From NCBI RefSeq assembly GCF_900086595.1, contig NZ_LT575472.1, positions 1,502,542 through 1,566,541 of the forward strand: 64,000 nt of DNA, written 5' to 3'. Under the pieces are notes generated by a model. It was not told where the DNA came from and made no database searches. It saw only the letters and a list, made by a program, of their open reading frames with translations. This document shows positions 35,392-44,497 of the stretch, in pieces. The number at the start of each line of letters is the position of its first letter. Within the stretch, counting starts at the first letter, position 1. The DNA comes from Clostridium nigeriense (GTDB lineage: Bacteria > Bacillota > Clostridia > Clostridiales > Clostridiaceae). The translations under genes and the position numbers were made by a program.

Positions 35392-36407
35392 AGTTGATGG
35401 ATTTTTTAAAAGAAAGAATATTATTTATAATTATTAGCTTAATGATATTAGTATTTACTTCAATTTTACTCTTAGCTTTAAAAGTAGATTTTTATGCAAT
35501 TGTATTTATATTTTTAATAAATTTCATAGGCATCTTAATTTATCATATTTATGATTATTTTAATAGAAAAAAATATTATAATGAATTAATTAATAATTTA
35601 GGGGCTTTAGATAAAAAATACTTAATTTCTGATGTAATTGATGAGGGAAGTTTTTTAGAAAGTAAAATTTTATACTATATTATTAATGAAACAACTAAAT
35701 CTATGAAAGACGATATCTCTTATCTAAGAATAAACAATAAAGAGTATAGGGAATATATTGAGCTTTGGGTTCATGAGATAAAGACACCAATTGCAAGTAG
35801 TAAGCTCTTAATAGAAAATAATAAATCAGAATTAACTGAAAGCATTGGAGAAGATCTAAGTAAGGTTGAAAGCTATATTGAGCAGGCATTGTTTTATGCA
35901 AGAAGCAATACCTTAGAAAAAGACTATATTATTAAGGAGCTTGATTTAAAATCAGTAGTAAATAAAGTAATAAGAAGAAACTCCAAGGTATTAATTGAGA
36001 AAAAAATTAAAATTGAAATCTTAGATACGGAAAAAATAGTTTATACAGATAATAAGTGGTTAGAATTTATTATAAATCAAATAATATCTAACTCAATTAA
36101 GTATGTTGATAATAAAAAGCTAGAAAATAAAATTAAATTCTATACAAGAAATATTGGGGAAAATATAGTTCTTTATATAGAGGATAATGGAATTGGAATG
36201 AATGAAAAGGATGTAATTAAAGCTTTTGAAAAAGGATATACAGGTGAAAATGGACGTAGATTTGGAAAGTCTACAGGAATTGGATTATATCTATGCAAAA
36301 AATTAACGCAAAAACTTGGATTAGGAATTAATGTAGAATCAGAAATTAATAAAGGAACAAGAATAGCAATAATATTTCCCATAAATAAAATGATGATATT
36401 TGAATAA
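35388..36407 (+). CDS. Intramembrane-sensing histidine kinase, BceS-like
   Basis: 339 residues. Two helices (about 11-31 and 36-55) are separated by only a few residues, so there is almost no extracellular sensor; such kinases take their signal from a partner ABC transporter. H129-E-I-K-T-P-I is the phosphorylation site, followed by N, G1 and G2 boxes (N-S-I-K-Y, D-N-G-I-G-M, G-I-G-L-Y-L). Together with the BceAB-type transporter 4 kb away it probably senses cell-wall-active peptides such as bacitracin. Confidence 0.9.
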   Translation: MKLMDFLKERILFIIISLMILVFTSILLLALKVDFYAIVFIFLINFIGILIYHIYDYFNRKKYYNELINNLGALDKKYLISDVIDEGSFLESKILYYIINETTKSMKDDISYLRINNKEYREYIELWVHEIKTPIASSKLLIENNKSELTESIGEDLSKVESYIEQALFYARSNTLEKDYIIKELDLKSVVNKVIRRNSKVLIEKKIKIEILDTEKIVYTDNKWLEFIINQIISNSIKYVDNKKLENKIKFYTRNIGENIVLYIEDNGIGMNEKDVIKAFEKGYTGENGRRFGKSTGIGLYLCKKLTQKLGLGINVESEINKGTRIAIIFPINKMMIFE

Positions 36408-36458
36408 GAATTTAAAGATACATAATAAAATAGGAACTGGTAACGTAATAACAAATAA

Positions 36459-36487
36459 ATGGAGCCATCCGGCTCTATTTTTTTATT
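36459..36487 (+). terminator. Terminator of the BceRS-type pair
   Basis: An 8-bp stem ATGGAGCC / GGCTCTAT with an ATCC loop and a T-run at 36478-36484. Confidence 0.72.
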
Positions 36488-36564
36488 GTCCTTAGAAATA
36501 CATATTTATATCACTAGTGATTACAAGAAAATTATTTATTGAATATAAATAAAAGTAAAAATTT

Positions 36565-36591
36565 TGAAACATTTATGAGTTTTGAAAAGTC
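36565..36591 (+). promoter_or_regulatory. Candidate ECF-type promoter of the sigma factor gene
   Basis: TGAAAC at 36565-36570, a 17-18 nt spacer and AGTC at 36588-36591, close to the TGAAAC...CGTC promoters used by many ECF sigma factors. It lies 36 nt before the sigma gene start, where an autoregulated promoter would be expected. Confidence 0.45.
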
Positions 36592-36626
36592 TAATAAGTG
36601 AAAGCATCAATGCTAAGGAGGGAAAT

Positions 36627-37193
36627 ATGGATAATATTCTAAATGTAAAGAATAATGTAACCACTATTTTTGATGAAAATATGCTTGTAAAAAAAGCTAT
36701 AAATGGAGAGAAGAACTCTTTTATTTGCATTTTTAAAAAATATAAAGTTGATTTATATAAAATAGCATATATGTATGTAAAAGATGAGGAAAAGGCGTTA
36801 GAAATACTGCAAGAAACAATAGTAAAAGGAGTTTTTAGTATTCATAAACTAAAAAATCCAAGTTATTTTAAAACTTGGATAACTAGAGTATTAATAAACG
36901 TAGCTATTGATATGAACAGAAGAAATTCTAAAACGGAACAATTAAGAGAAGAACATAATGTTATAGAATATATTGTAGGTATTTCCGTAGAAGAAAAAAT
37001 AGATTTATATAATGCAGTTGATTTGCTTAAAGATAATTATAAAACTGTAATAATAATGAAGTATTTCAATGATATGAAGATTAAGGATATTTCTGAAATA
37101 ATGAATCTTCCTGAAAATACAGTTAAAACATATCTTACTAGAGCAAAAGCTTCATTAAAGAAGATATTAAAGGAGGATTATTTAAATGAATAA
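36627..37193 (+). CDS. ECF-type RNA polymerase sigma factor
   Basis: 188 residues using ATG 36627 after AAGGAGGGAAAT; the frame is open to 36582. Sigma region 2 (I-C-I-F-K-K-Y-K-V-D-L-Y-K-I-A-Y, then S-Y-F-K-T-W-I-T-R-V-L-I-N) and region 4 (Y-F-N-D-M-K-I-K-D-I-S-E-I-M, E-N-T-V-K-T-Y-L-T-R-A-K) are clear, with no region 3. It directs RNA polymerase to a stress regulon. The stop overlaps the anti-sigma start by 8 nt. Confidence 0.92.
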   Translation: MDNILNVKNNVTTIFDENMLVKKAINGEKNSFICIFKKYKVDLYKIAYMYVKDEEKALEILQETIVKGVFSIHKLKNPSYFKTWITRVLINVAIDMNRRNSKTEQLREEHNVIEYIVGISVEEKIDLYNAVDLLKDNYKTVIIMKYFNDMKIKDISEIMNLPENTVKTYLTRAKASLKKILKEDYLNE

Positions 37194-38175
37194 AAAAGGT
37201 TTTAATAATATAAAAATACCTAAAAATATAGATGGATTTATAGAAGATTCATTTAAAAATGCATATAAATTGAAAAATAAAAAAAGAACTAAGAAGATTT
37301 CAACGATAATAGTGGCTGGATTAACTTGTTTTATTATCTTAGGAGTCACTAAGCCAACTATTGCAAGTGTAATACCACCATTAGAAAAATTATTTGAGCA
37401 GTTGCAGGATAGATTAATCAATGGTGGGAAAGGTGTTAATTATGCAACTGTAAATGAATCAATAAAGAATAATGGTGTTGAGGTAACACTAGAAGATGTT
37501 ATATTTGATGGTAAATATTTATATGCATCATATATTGTAAAAAGTGATACTCCTTTTAAAACAAAAGAAATAGAAATTAATGAAAAACAACTCTTATATG
37601 AACACAATGAAAAGTTAAGTTTCACAGATGAGAAGCCAGATTACTCAGGGCTATCTGGTCTTATAGGTATTTTTACAGATGATAATACATTTAAAGGTGT
37701 GCAAAAATACAATTTAAGTTCATTAAAAACTCCAATACCAGAGTCTTTTGAGTTTGAAATATTAATCAACTTATTTAGATGTTTTCCTAAGGTTGGTGAT
37801 GATAGAGCTGAATTGATGAGAGTAGGAGATTGGGGATTTAAAGCTAAAATAAATAGAGAAGAAAACTTATCTAAGAAGATTGAAATAAACTCTACTAATA
37901 ATGATGGATTTGGTATTGGAGAGGTTATTATAACTCCTTTTGAATTAAATGTAACAACTTTGCATCAAGATGGAACAGACCCTGGTTCATATGATGTAAG
38001 AGTTGCTGATAAATATGGAAATACCATTAATCCAAAAGAAGGAAAGTGGGGTGAAACCTCATCTGAAACTGTATTTAATAATATTAATTTGGAAGGTAAT
38101 GAATTAATAATTAGTATCTACTGCAATTCTTCTAAAGGTGAGTTATTACTTGAAAAGGAAGTTAATATAAAATGA
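37186..38175 (+). CDS. Anti-sigma factor, DUF4179 type
   Basis: 329 residues. A short basic cytoplasmic part (1-38), one membrane helix (about 39-58, I-I-V-A-G-L-T-C-F-I) and a large extracellular domain. This is the arrangement of DUF4179/RsiV-like anti-sigma factors, which hold the ECF sigma at the membrane until a signal arrives. SD AAGGAGG lies within the sigma gene; the overlap implies coupled synthesis. The release mechanism is probably proteolytic, but not shown by the sequence. Confidence 0.85.
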   Translation: MNKKGFNNIKIPKNIDGFIEDSFKNAYKLKNKKRTKKISTIIVAGLTCFIILGVTKPTIASVIPPLEKLFEQLQDRLINGGKGVNYATVNESIKNNGVEVTLEDVIFDGKYLYASYIVKSDTPFKTKEIEINEKQLLYEHNEKLSFTDEKPDYSGLSGLIGIFTDDNTFKGVQKYNLSSLKTPIPESFEFEILINLFRCFPKVGDDRAELMRVGDWGFKAKINREENLSKKIEINSTNNDGFGIGEVIITPFELNVTTLHQDGTDPGSYDVRVADKYGNTINPKEGKWGETSSETVFNNINLEGNELIISIYCNSSKGELLLEKEVNIK

Positions 38176-38267
38176 TTTTATTAACGAAGAGTTAATGAAA
38201 TTAATGGAAGAATAAAGATAATATTACGTAGATAATACTAATAAAAATCATAGAGATAAGCAATAAA

Positions 38268-38312
38268 TAAAATACCGTAATATTACAGAGGTGAATATAC
38301 GGTATTTTTTAA
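38268..38312. terminator. Bidirectional terminator, anti-sigma / M50-like gene
   Basis: AAATACCGTA (38270-38279) / TACGGTATTT (38298-38307) with flanking A and T runs, an 18-nt loop; third copy of the shared terminator stem. Confidence 0.8.
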
Positions 38313-39053
38313 CTAAATTTTCTTTAATAAAAAGCTAATTAATAGATTTAGTGAGGAAAATATTACTGAAGTTATTAATACATTAGTTAAAAGTAAATTA
38401 TATTTAATCATATTTAAATAAGATAATAAGTTTAAATTAAGTATATTAAATATCAATAATATTAAGAAGATAAATATAATACCTATAGATGCTCCTTTAA
38501 TATCTGCTTTACTTAAAGAAATATGAGAGCATATACTAAATACTATATATAAAAATAAATAAAATTCTGGTCTTTTAAAATTTGATAATGAAAATATATT
38601 TTTTAAAAATATAAATAAACCATTAATACTTAATAAATCATTTGTAGATTCTAAAGAAGTTGGAATAAATATTTTAAGTAGCAGAATTATTAGTAAGCTT
38701 CCACATAGAATAGGTGCTATACCTATAAAGAAGTTTCCGATTTGATGATATATATTCTTAGGATTATATGAGTGATTAACATAGCCTAAAGTTCCATCTC
38801 CATTATTAGCTCGAAAGAACTTAACTTCTTTAATTTTATGTCCAAAGATTTTAGCTATAATAAGGTGGCTAAGTTCATGAATTGGAACTCCAAGGATACC
38901 TGTAATATAAATAGCTTTTCTACCAAACTTTTGTTGGTAGTTATTCATAGATTTATTTCTTAAAAAACCAAGTATTAGTCCAATTATAACTATAACACCA
39001 ATAAACCAGGATAAATCTACTAACGTCTTTAATAATATATTTTCAGTTTTCAT
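38313..39053 (-). CDS. Membrane protein with HExxH metalloprotease motif
   Basis: 246 residues with six to seven hydrophobic segments. H-E-L-S-H-L-I-I-A-K-I-F-G-H (about 58-71) is an HExxH zinc motif in the position seen in M50-like membrane metalloproteases. I do not see the second M50 motif (N-x-x-P-x-x-x-L-D-G), so activity or exact family is uncertain. It converges with the sigma/anti-sigma operon, which invites the idea of regulated proteolysis of the anti-sigma, but there is no direct evidence. Confidence 0.7.
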   Translation of the reverse strand: MKTENILLKTLVDLSWFIGVIVIIGLILGFLRNKSMNNYQQKFGRKAIYITGILGVPIHELSHLIIAKIFGHKIKEVKFFRANNGDGTLGYVNHSYNPKNIYHQIGNFFIGIAPILCGSLLIILLLKIFIPTSLESTNDLLSINGLFIFLKNIFSLSNFKRPEFYLFLYIVFSICSHISLSKADIKGASIGIIFIFLILLIFNILNLNLLSYLNMIKYNLLLTNVLITSVIFSSLNLLISFLLKKI

Positions 39054-39199
39054 AAACTAATCACTTCCTTATTATAAATTGAATTAATTGTCAAATTAAA
39101 TTTTATAACAATATTATATTTTAGTCCAATTTTTTAATGAAATCAGGTAATTTTATGTTATATAACTTTGTATAATATAAAATTTAGGGGATGATACTT

Positions 39200-39253
39200 A
39201 TGATTGATTTTACGAAAAGGATCATTATAAAAAATCTAACTAAAGATGTTTAA
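39200..39253 (+). CDS. Possible 17-residue peptide
   Basis: ATG preceded by AGGGGATGATACTT (SD-like, acceptable spacing) and by a TATAAT-like box; 17 codons, basic, with no hydrophobic segment, then a strong terminator 27 nt later. It could be a short transcript encoding a peptide, a small RNA, or the relic of a gene. Confidence 0.3.
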   Translation: MIDFTKRIIIKNLTKDV

Positions 39254-39280
39254 ATAATATACAATTAAGACATGATGAAG

Positions 39281-39325
39281 AAGGTACTATTTCATAGCCT
39301 AAGTTACGAAATAGTACCTTTTTTA
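39281..39325. terminator. 13-bp-stem bidirectional terminator
   Basis: AAGGTACTATTTC (39281-39293) / GAAATAGTACCTT (39308-39320) with a 14-nt loop and a T-run; ends the minus-strand... plus-strand small transcript and the convergent lipoprotein gene. Confidence 0.83.
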
Positions 39326-39327
39326 TA

Positions 39328-40149
39328 TTAATCATTAAGAACTCTCTTTAGAGCTGCATCTATAGTATCAGTATCTTCTGGATATTTTATATATAATGCT
39401 GTTGATTCTGCAATAGCAGCAGAATATGAGGTTTGTACTGATTGTTTAACTTTAGGGTCATCAATAGAATCAATATAATCCTGTTGACGTTGTTTAGCTT
39501 CTTTTATTATCATATAGTATTCTTCTTCAGTTAAGCCTTGTTTTACGTCTGGTTGAGTGTTTTGTTGTGTATTTTCTTTTAGTGAACTTTGAAGACTGTC
39601 TAAACTAAATTTATTACTAAAATCCTTTCCGTTTATAGTTAATATAATCTCTAATTCACCAGTAGTGGAGTCGGCTATAGGTATTTCGGCTACGTAATGA
39701 ATTTTTCTTGTTTCTAGTGGGTTTATTGAAGCATATTTTTCTAAATCTAATCCATCAGTACTCTCTACAAGAGAAAAACAAGAATACTCATTATTTTTGA
39801 TTTTTATTTTTGTAGTTATTATATCGTCAGCCAGTTTAGCTTCATTATCCAAACTATATACATCAAGAATTACATCTATATAAATATTATCAGCAGTTTC
39901 CACATCATAGTAGGAAGAGTTTTTAGTAATAATTGAAGGTTTAATTATTGGAGTAATATTAATTTCATGTAAAGAATATTCACAAATTCCAGGTACTTTA
40001 TTAAGTCCTTCTCCTGCAACACTAAATAATTCAGGATGGTTAGTATCTTGAGTTTCATTATTAGATTTAGAAATAATATCTTTTTTCCCACATGAGATAA
40101 GTGATAAAGATAATAATAATATTAATTTTAAAGTTAGCCTTTTATTCAT
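39328..40149 (-). CDS. Hypothetical lipoprotein
   Basis: 273 residues from ATG 40149; a GTG at 40161 is closer to the SD AAGGAG but leaves only 2 nt of spacing, so the start is not certain. The signal is L-S-L-I-S-C with lipobox Cys about 20. The mature part has a beta-rich domain, a Gln/Asn linker (T-Q-Q-N-T-Q-P-D) and a C-terminal helical region rich in charged residues. No family recognised. Extracellular; it lies between the sigma region and the BceAB-type transporter. Confidence 0.75.
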   Translation of the reverse strand: MNKRLTLKLILLLSLSLISCGKKDIISKSNNETQDTNHPELFSVAGEGLNKVPGICEYSLHEINITPIIKPSIITKNSSYYDVETADNIYIDVILDVYSLDNEAKLADDIITTKIKIKNNEYSCFSLVESTDGLDLEKYASINPLETRKIHYVAEIPIADSTTGELEIILTINGKDFSNKFSLDSLQSSLKENTQQNTQPDVKQGLTEEEYYMIIKEAKQRQQDYIDSIDDPKVKQSVQTSYSAAIAESTALYIKYPEDTDTIDAALKRVLND

Positions 40150-40448
40150 TGTATATATCACATCTCCTTTTTAAAGTAGTATATTAGGTCTATTAAAAAG
40201 ATACTCCTAGATTTATTTTAATGCAATATTAAAATAAATCTACTATAACTAGTAAATTTTAGATTAAATATAAATTTTATTAAAGAAAGTAATGGTTCCT
40301 TTTATTTATTTAAAGCAAGCATTATAATTATAAACAAATGGAAATATCTTATATTACAAAACTGTAAGGTTTATGTTATATAATTCAATGGATGTAAGAT
40401 AAAAATAACAATACAATAGTCCTATAGTAAGAAATAGGAGGAGTAATT

Positions 40449-41219
40449 ATGGGAAAGGAAATACTAAAAGTAGATAATATAGAAAAGTACTATGGTAGAA
40501 AAGGAAATGTAACTAAGGCTATAGACAATATAAGCTTCACTGTAGAAGAAGGAGAGTTTGTTGGAGTAATGGGTGCTTCAGGAAGTGGTAAAACTACACT
40601 TTTAAATTGTATATCAACTATTGATAAAGTAAGTAGTGGACATATTTATATTTCTGGAAATGATATTACAAAATTAAATTCTAAAAAAATATCAAAATTT
40701 AGAAGAGAAGAACTTGGATTTATATTTCAAGATTTTAACTTGCTAGATACATTAACAGCTTATGAAAATATAGCTCTTGCATTAACTATAATGAAAGTTA
40801 ATCATAAGGAAATAGATAAAAGAGTTAAAGATATAGCTAAAAAACTAAATATAGAAGAGGTTTTAAATAAATATCCTTATGAGATGTCCGGTGGACAAAA
40901 GCAAAGAGTTGCATCAGCAAGAGCAATTATAACCAAACCTTCATTAATTTTAGCAGATGAGCCAACAGGGGCTTTAGATTCTAAAGCAGCAAAAATGCTA
41001 CTTGAAAGTATGGAAGACTTAAATAAAAACTTAAATGCAACTATTATGATGGTTACTCATGATGCCTTTTCAGCTAGTTATGCAAGAAGAATTTTGTTTA
41101 TTAAAGATGGCAGGATATTTAATGAATTAGTAAGAGGAAATGATTCAAGAAAGGAATTCTTCGATAAGATAATTGAAGTGATTACGCTTCTTGGAGGTGA
41201 CCAAAATAATGTATTCTAA
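40449..41219 (+). CDS. ABC transporter ATPase, BceA-like
   Basis: 256 residues of the MacB/LolD/BceA class. Walker A G-A-S-G-S-G-K-T-T, signature M-S-G-G-Q-K-Q-R-V-A, Walker B L-I-L-A-D-E-P-T-G-A-L-D. The SD is AGGAGGAG. It pairs with the ten-helix permease that overlaps its 3' end by 11 nt. BceAB-type pumps remove or sequester peptide antibiotics acting on lipid II or undecaprenyl pyrophosphate. Confidence 0.93.
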   Translation: MGKEILKVDNIEKYYGRKGNVTKAIDNISFTVEEGEFVGVMGASGSGKTTLLNCISTIDKVSSGHIYISGNDITKLNSKKISKFRREELGFIFQDFNLLDTLTAYENIALALTIMKVNHKEIDKRVKDIAKKLNIEEVLNKYPYEMSGGQKQRVASARAIITKPSLILADEPTGALDSKAAKMLLESMEDLNKNLNATIMMVTHDAFSASYARRILFIKDGRIFNELVRGNDSRKEFFDKIIEVITLLGGDQNNVF

Positions 41220-43203
41220 GTTAGCTTTTAGAAATTTAAAAAGAAGTTTTAAAGATTATGCAATTTATTTCTTAACATTAGTTTTTGGTGTTTGTATATT
41301 TTATACATTTAACTCAATACAATCTCAAAGTATTATGCTTGAATTAAATGAAGTTCAAGCTGCTGCATTTGAGCAAGTAGATTCAATAATGGGATATGCA
41401 TCAATATTTGTATCCTTTGTATTAGCCTTTTTAATTGTTTATGCAAATAATTATTTAATAAAGAGAAGAAAAAAAGAATTTGGAATATATATGACCTTAG
41501 GTATGGATAAAGGTAATTTATCTACAATTATATTTTTTGAAACCTTATTAGTAGGGGTAATATCTTTAGCAGTTGGTTTAGGAATAGGCATTGTTTTATC
41601 TCAAGGATTATCAGTATTAACTGCAAAGATGTTTCAAGTTAACTTCCTTAAGTTTAAGTTTGTTTTTTCATATAATGCAATGATAAAAACTTTTAAATCT
41701 TTTGGAATTATATATATATTAGTTCTTATGTTTAATTCAATATCTATTAGAAAAATTCAATTAATAGATTTATTAAATTCTTCAAAGAAAAATGAAACTA
41801 TAAAAGTAAGAAATGTTTGGGTTTCTGTAGTTGTATTTATAGTAAGTTTAATAATGCTTGGCTCAGCTTATTATATTGTACTAGACAAAGGAGCTTCAAC
41901 AATTGGTATTAACGTAAATGGACCAAGTATTTTGCTTGGAATTATGGGGACATTTTTATTTTTCTTTTCATTGTCAGGATTCTTATTGAAGCTAGTTCAA
42001 TCAAATAAGAAGTTTTATTTAAAGGACTTAAATATGTTTGTTTTAAGACAAATTAATAGCAAAATAAATACTGTATTTGTTTCGATGTCCTTTATATGCT
42101 TATCATTATTTGTAGGGATATGTATGCTTGCAGGAGGACTTGGAATTAATAGTGCTATAAATGCTGAATTAAAAGACCTAACTCAATATGATGAGACAAT
42201 TTGGAGCTTTGAGGGAGAGGATATAGAAGAATATTTAAGTAATAGAAATATTGATATTAGAGATTATTCAAAGAACTATGTAAGCTATATAAATTATAAG
42301 GGAGATCTTAAATATAGTGATTTATTATCTGAAAAAGATATTAATAATTCAAAAGATTTATATCCTATTGCAACAGATGCCGAAGTTCAAATTATTCCAT
42401 TAACAAAGTTTAATGAAATATTAGAAATGGTTAATAAGAGTCCTATAACATTAAATGACGGAGAATATGCTTTGTTCTCAGATATAGATAGTTTAATAAA
42501 TCCACTAAATAATGTGTTAGAGGATAATAGAGAAATTAATATTAATGGCAATATTTTAAAGCCAGGTATTAATAAGACTATAGAAGTAGTAGCTTATAAC
42601 CAAATGATGAAAAGTAATCTTTGTACTGTAATAGTAAAAGATAATATTGTTAGTGGACTTACTCCGTGGACATCATTTTTAAACTTTAATTATAATGAAG
42701 ATAATGGAATTATTATTAATGAAAAACTAAATAGCATTAGAGAAGAGGCTATAAAGGGAAAGGATAATATACTATACTCTATTACAAAAGAAGAATTAAT
42801 TGCAAGTTCTACTAGTACTGGGGCTATAATATCTTACTTAGGAATATATATGGGAGGAATTTTCTTAATTGTTTCAGCAGCTGTATTAGCATTACAACAA
42901 CTATCGGAATCTACAGATAACATTTCAAGGTATAACTTATTAAAGAAGATAGGGGTAGATGAAAAGATTATTAATAAGTCTTTATTAACTCAAATAGCAA
43001 TATATTTCTTAATGCCTTTATCATTAGCTTTAATACATTCAATAGCAGGATTAGAATTTTCAAAGAGAATTATAACTTTATTTGGTAGTATAAGCATTAT
43101 GAAAAATATCTTAATTGCTTTATTCGTATTAATTATAATTTATGGAGGCTATTTTATTGCTACTTACTTTGGAGCTAAGAAAAATATAAATAATTTAATT
43201 TAG
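41209..43203 (+). CDS. ABC transporter permease, BceB-like (FtsX family)
   Basis: 664 residues from ATG 41209 with SD GGAGGTGACC; the in-frame TTG at 41191 overlaps the SD and is unlikely. Ten membrane helices, with a large extracellular domain of about 200 residues (about 330-530) between helices 7 and 8, the diagnostic layout of BceB-type permeases. The opening F-R-N-L-K-R-S-F-K-D-Y-A-I-Y-F is typical. It is likely both the resistance pump and the sensor for the BceRS-like pair at 34.7-36.4 kb. Confidence 0.92.
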   Translation: MYSKLAFRNLKRSFKDYAIYFLTLVFGVCIFYTFNSIQSQSIMLELNEVQAAAFEQVDSIMGYASIFVSFVLAFLIVYANNYLIKRRKKEFGIYMTLGMDKGNLSTIIFFETLLVGVISLAVGLGIGIVLSQGLSVLTAKMFQVNFLKFKFVFSYNAMIKTFKSFGIIYILVLMFNSISIRKIQLIDLLNSSKKNETIKVRNVWVSVVVFIVSLIMLGSAYYIVLDKGASTIGINVNGPSILLGIMGTFLFFFSLSGFLLKLVQSNKKFYLKDLNMFVLRQINSKINTVFVSMSFICLSLFVGICMLAGGLGINSAINAELKDLTQYDETIWSFEGEDIEEYLSNRNIDIRDYSKNYVSYINYKGDLKYSDLLSEKDINNSKDLYPIATDAEVQIIPLTKFNEILEMVNKSPITLNDGEYALFSDIDSLINPLNNVLEDNREININGNILKPGINKTIEVVAYNQMMKSNLCTVIVKDNIVSGLTPWTSFLNFNYNEDNGIIINEKLNSIREEAIKGKDNILYSITKEELIASSTSTGAIISYLGIYMGGIFLIVSAAVLALQQLSESTDNISRYNLLKKIGVDEKIINKSLLTQIAIYFLMPLSLALIHSIAGLEFSKRIITLFGSISIMKNILIALFVLIIIYGGYFIATYFGAKKNINNLI

Positions 43204-43205
43204 AT

Positions 43206-43249
43206 TTAAATACCGTATTATTCAATAAGAATATACGGTATTTTTTTAA
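43206..43249 (+). terminator. Terminator of the BceAB-type operon
   Basis: AAATACCGTAT...ATACGGTATTT (43208-43243) with a T-run. Fourth copy of the shared stem. Confidence 0.82.
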
Positions 43250-43418
43250 GAATATAAAAAATAGAAGGCTCAGAATTAATTTTAATGGATATAATTAATT
43301 TTTTTTAAGTAAATAAATGAATGTATTATGTATAAATATAAAGAATACGTATAATTTTAATATGAGGAAAATTTTGCAATTATTATATGGTAAAAAGGAA
43401 ATGAAGGAGATATTTAAT

Positions 43419-44390
43419 ATGAGAAAGTATTTAATTGGTATTGATTTAGGTGGAACAAATATTAAGTCTTCTATATTTACAAGTAATTTTGAAAAAGTAG
43501 CAGAATATCGTATGAGTACACAGGCAGAAAAAGGTTCAGAAATTGTTCTATTAAGAATTTTAGAAAGCATTCAAGAGTTATTTAGCATTACAAATATTAA
43601 TGCAAGCGAAATACTCTGTATTGGAATCGGAGTTCCTGGATTATTAGATAATAAAACTGGGATATCAAAATTTTCTCCAAACTTTCCTAAATGGGAAAAT
43701 GTTCATGTCTCAGAGTGGTTTGAAAGTAAATTGAGAATTCCTACATTTATTGATAATGATGTTCGTATGAATTTATATGGAGAATGGTATTTCGGAGCAG
43801 GTAAAGGTAAAAGAAATGTTGTTTTAATAACTTTAGGTACTGGATTAGGTTCTGGGGTTATTGTAGATGGTAAAGTGTTATACGGGGCTACAGGAAGTAT
43901 TGGAGAAATTGGTCATATGAATATGTATCGGTCAGGGCGTGAATGCCGTTGTGGGAGCTCTGGCTGTTTAGGTAGATATGTTTCTGCTATTGGGATATTA
44001 AGAACTTTAAGGGAAAAAATGCAAGATGGAGAACAAAGCGTTATATATGATTGGATAAATGGTGACTATAATAAAATTACAGCCAAAATGGTTTCAGAAG
44101 CTTTTGATAAAGGTGATGCAGTAGCAATAAATACTTTGCATGAAACTGGAGAAGTATTAGGATATGCTCTTGTAAATATAATAAATTTATATAACCCTGA
44201 ATGTATAATAATAGGTGGTGGTGTATCTCTAGCTGGGGAAAGATTATTAAAGTCTGCAAGAGAAATTGTGGAGAGAAAGGCTCTACAAATATCTAAAAAT
44301 GCTTGTGAAATTGTAACCTCTTTATTAGGGGATGCCTCTGGAATTCTAGGGGCTGCAATTTATGCAAAAAATATTATTGGGGATGAATAA
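43419..44390 (+). CDS. ROK-family sugar kinase (glucokinase-like)
   Basis: 323 residues starting at ATG 43419 after GAAGGAG; the open frame begins 102 nt earlier. ATP-binding motif I-G-I-D-L-G-G-T-N, catalytic Asp in F-I-D-N-D-V, G-E-I-G-H and a complete zinc motif C-R-C-G-S-S-G-C. No HTH, so it is an enzyme, phosphorylating glucose or a related hexose in the cytoplasm. Contrast with the zinc-less ROK regulator at 6.1 kb. Single gene. Confidence 0.9.
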   Translation: MRKYLIGIDLGGTNIKSSIFTSNFEKVAEYRMSTQAEKGSEIVLLRILESIQELFSITNINASEILCIGIGVPGLLDNKTGISKFSPNFPKWENVHVSEWFESKLRIPTFIDNDVRMNLYGEWYFGAGKGKRNVVLITLGTGLGSGVIVDGKVLYGATGSIGEIGHMNMYRSGRECRCGSSGCLGRYVSAIGILRTLREKMQDGEQSVIYDWINGDYNKITAKMVSEAFDKGDAVAINTLHETGEVLGYALVNIINLYNPECIIIGGGVSLAGERLLKSAREIVERKALQISKNACEIVTSLLGDASGILGAAIYAKNIIGDE

Positions 44391-44497
44391 CTAATAATAT
44401 ACTATTTGTAGTTAAAATTGATACTTGAAAATATTTATCAAAGAGTTATAGTTTATAATAAGAATTTAAAATAAATATTCAAAGGAGGTATGTAGAT

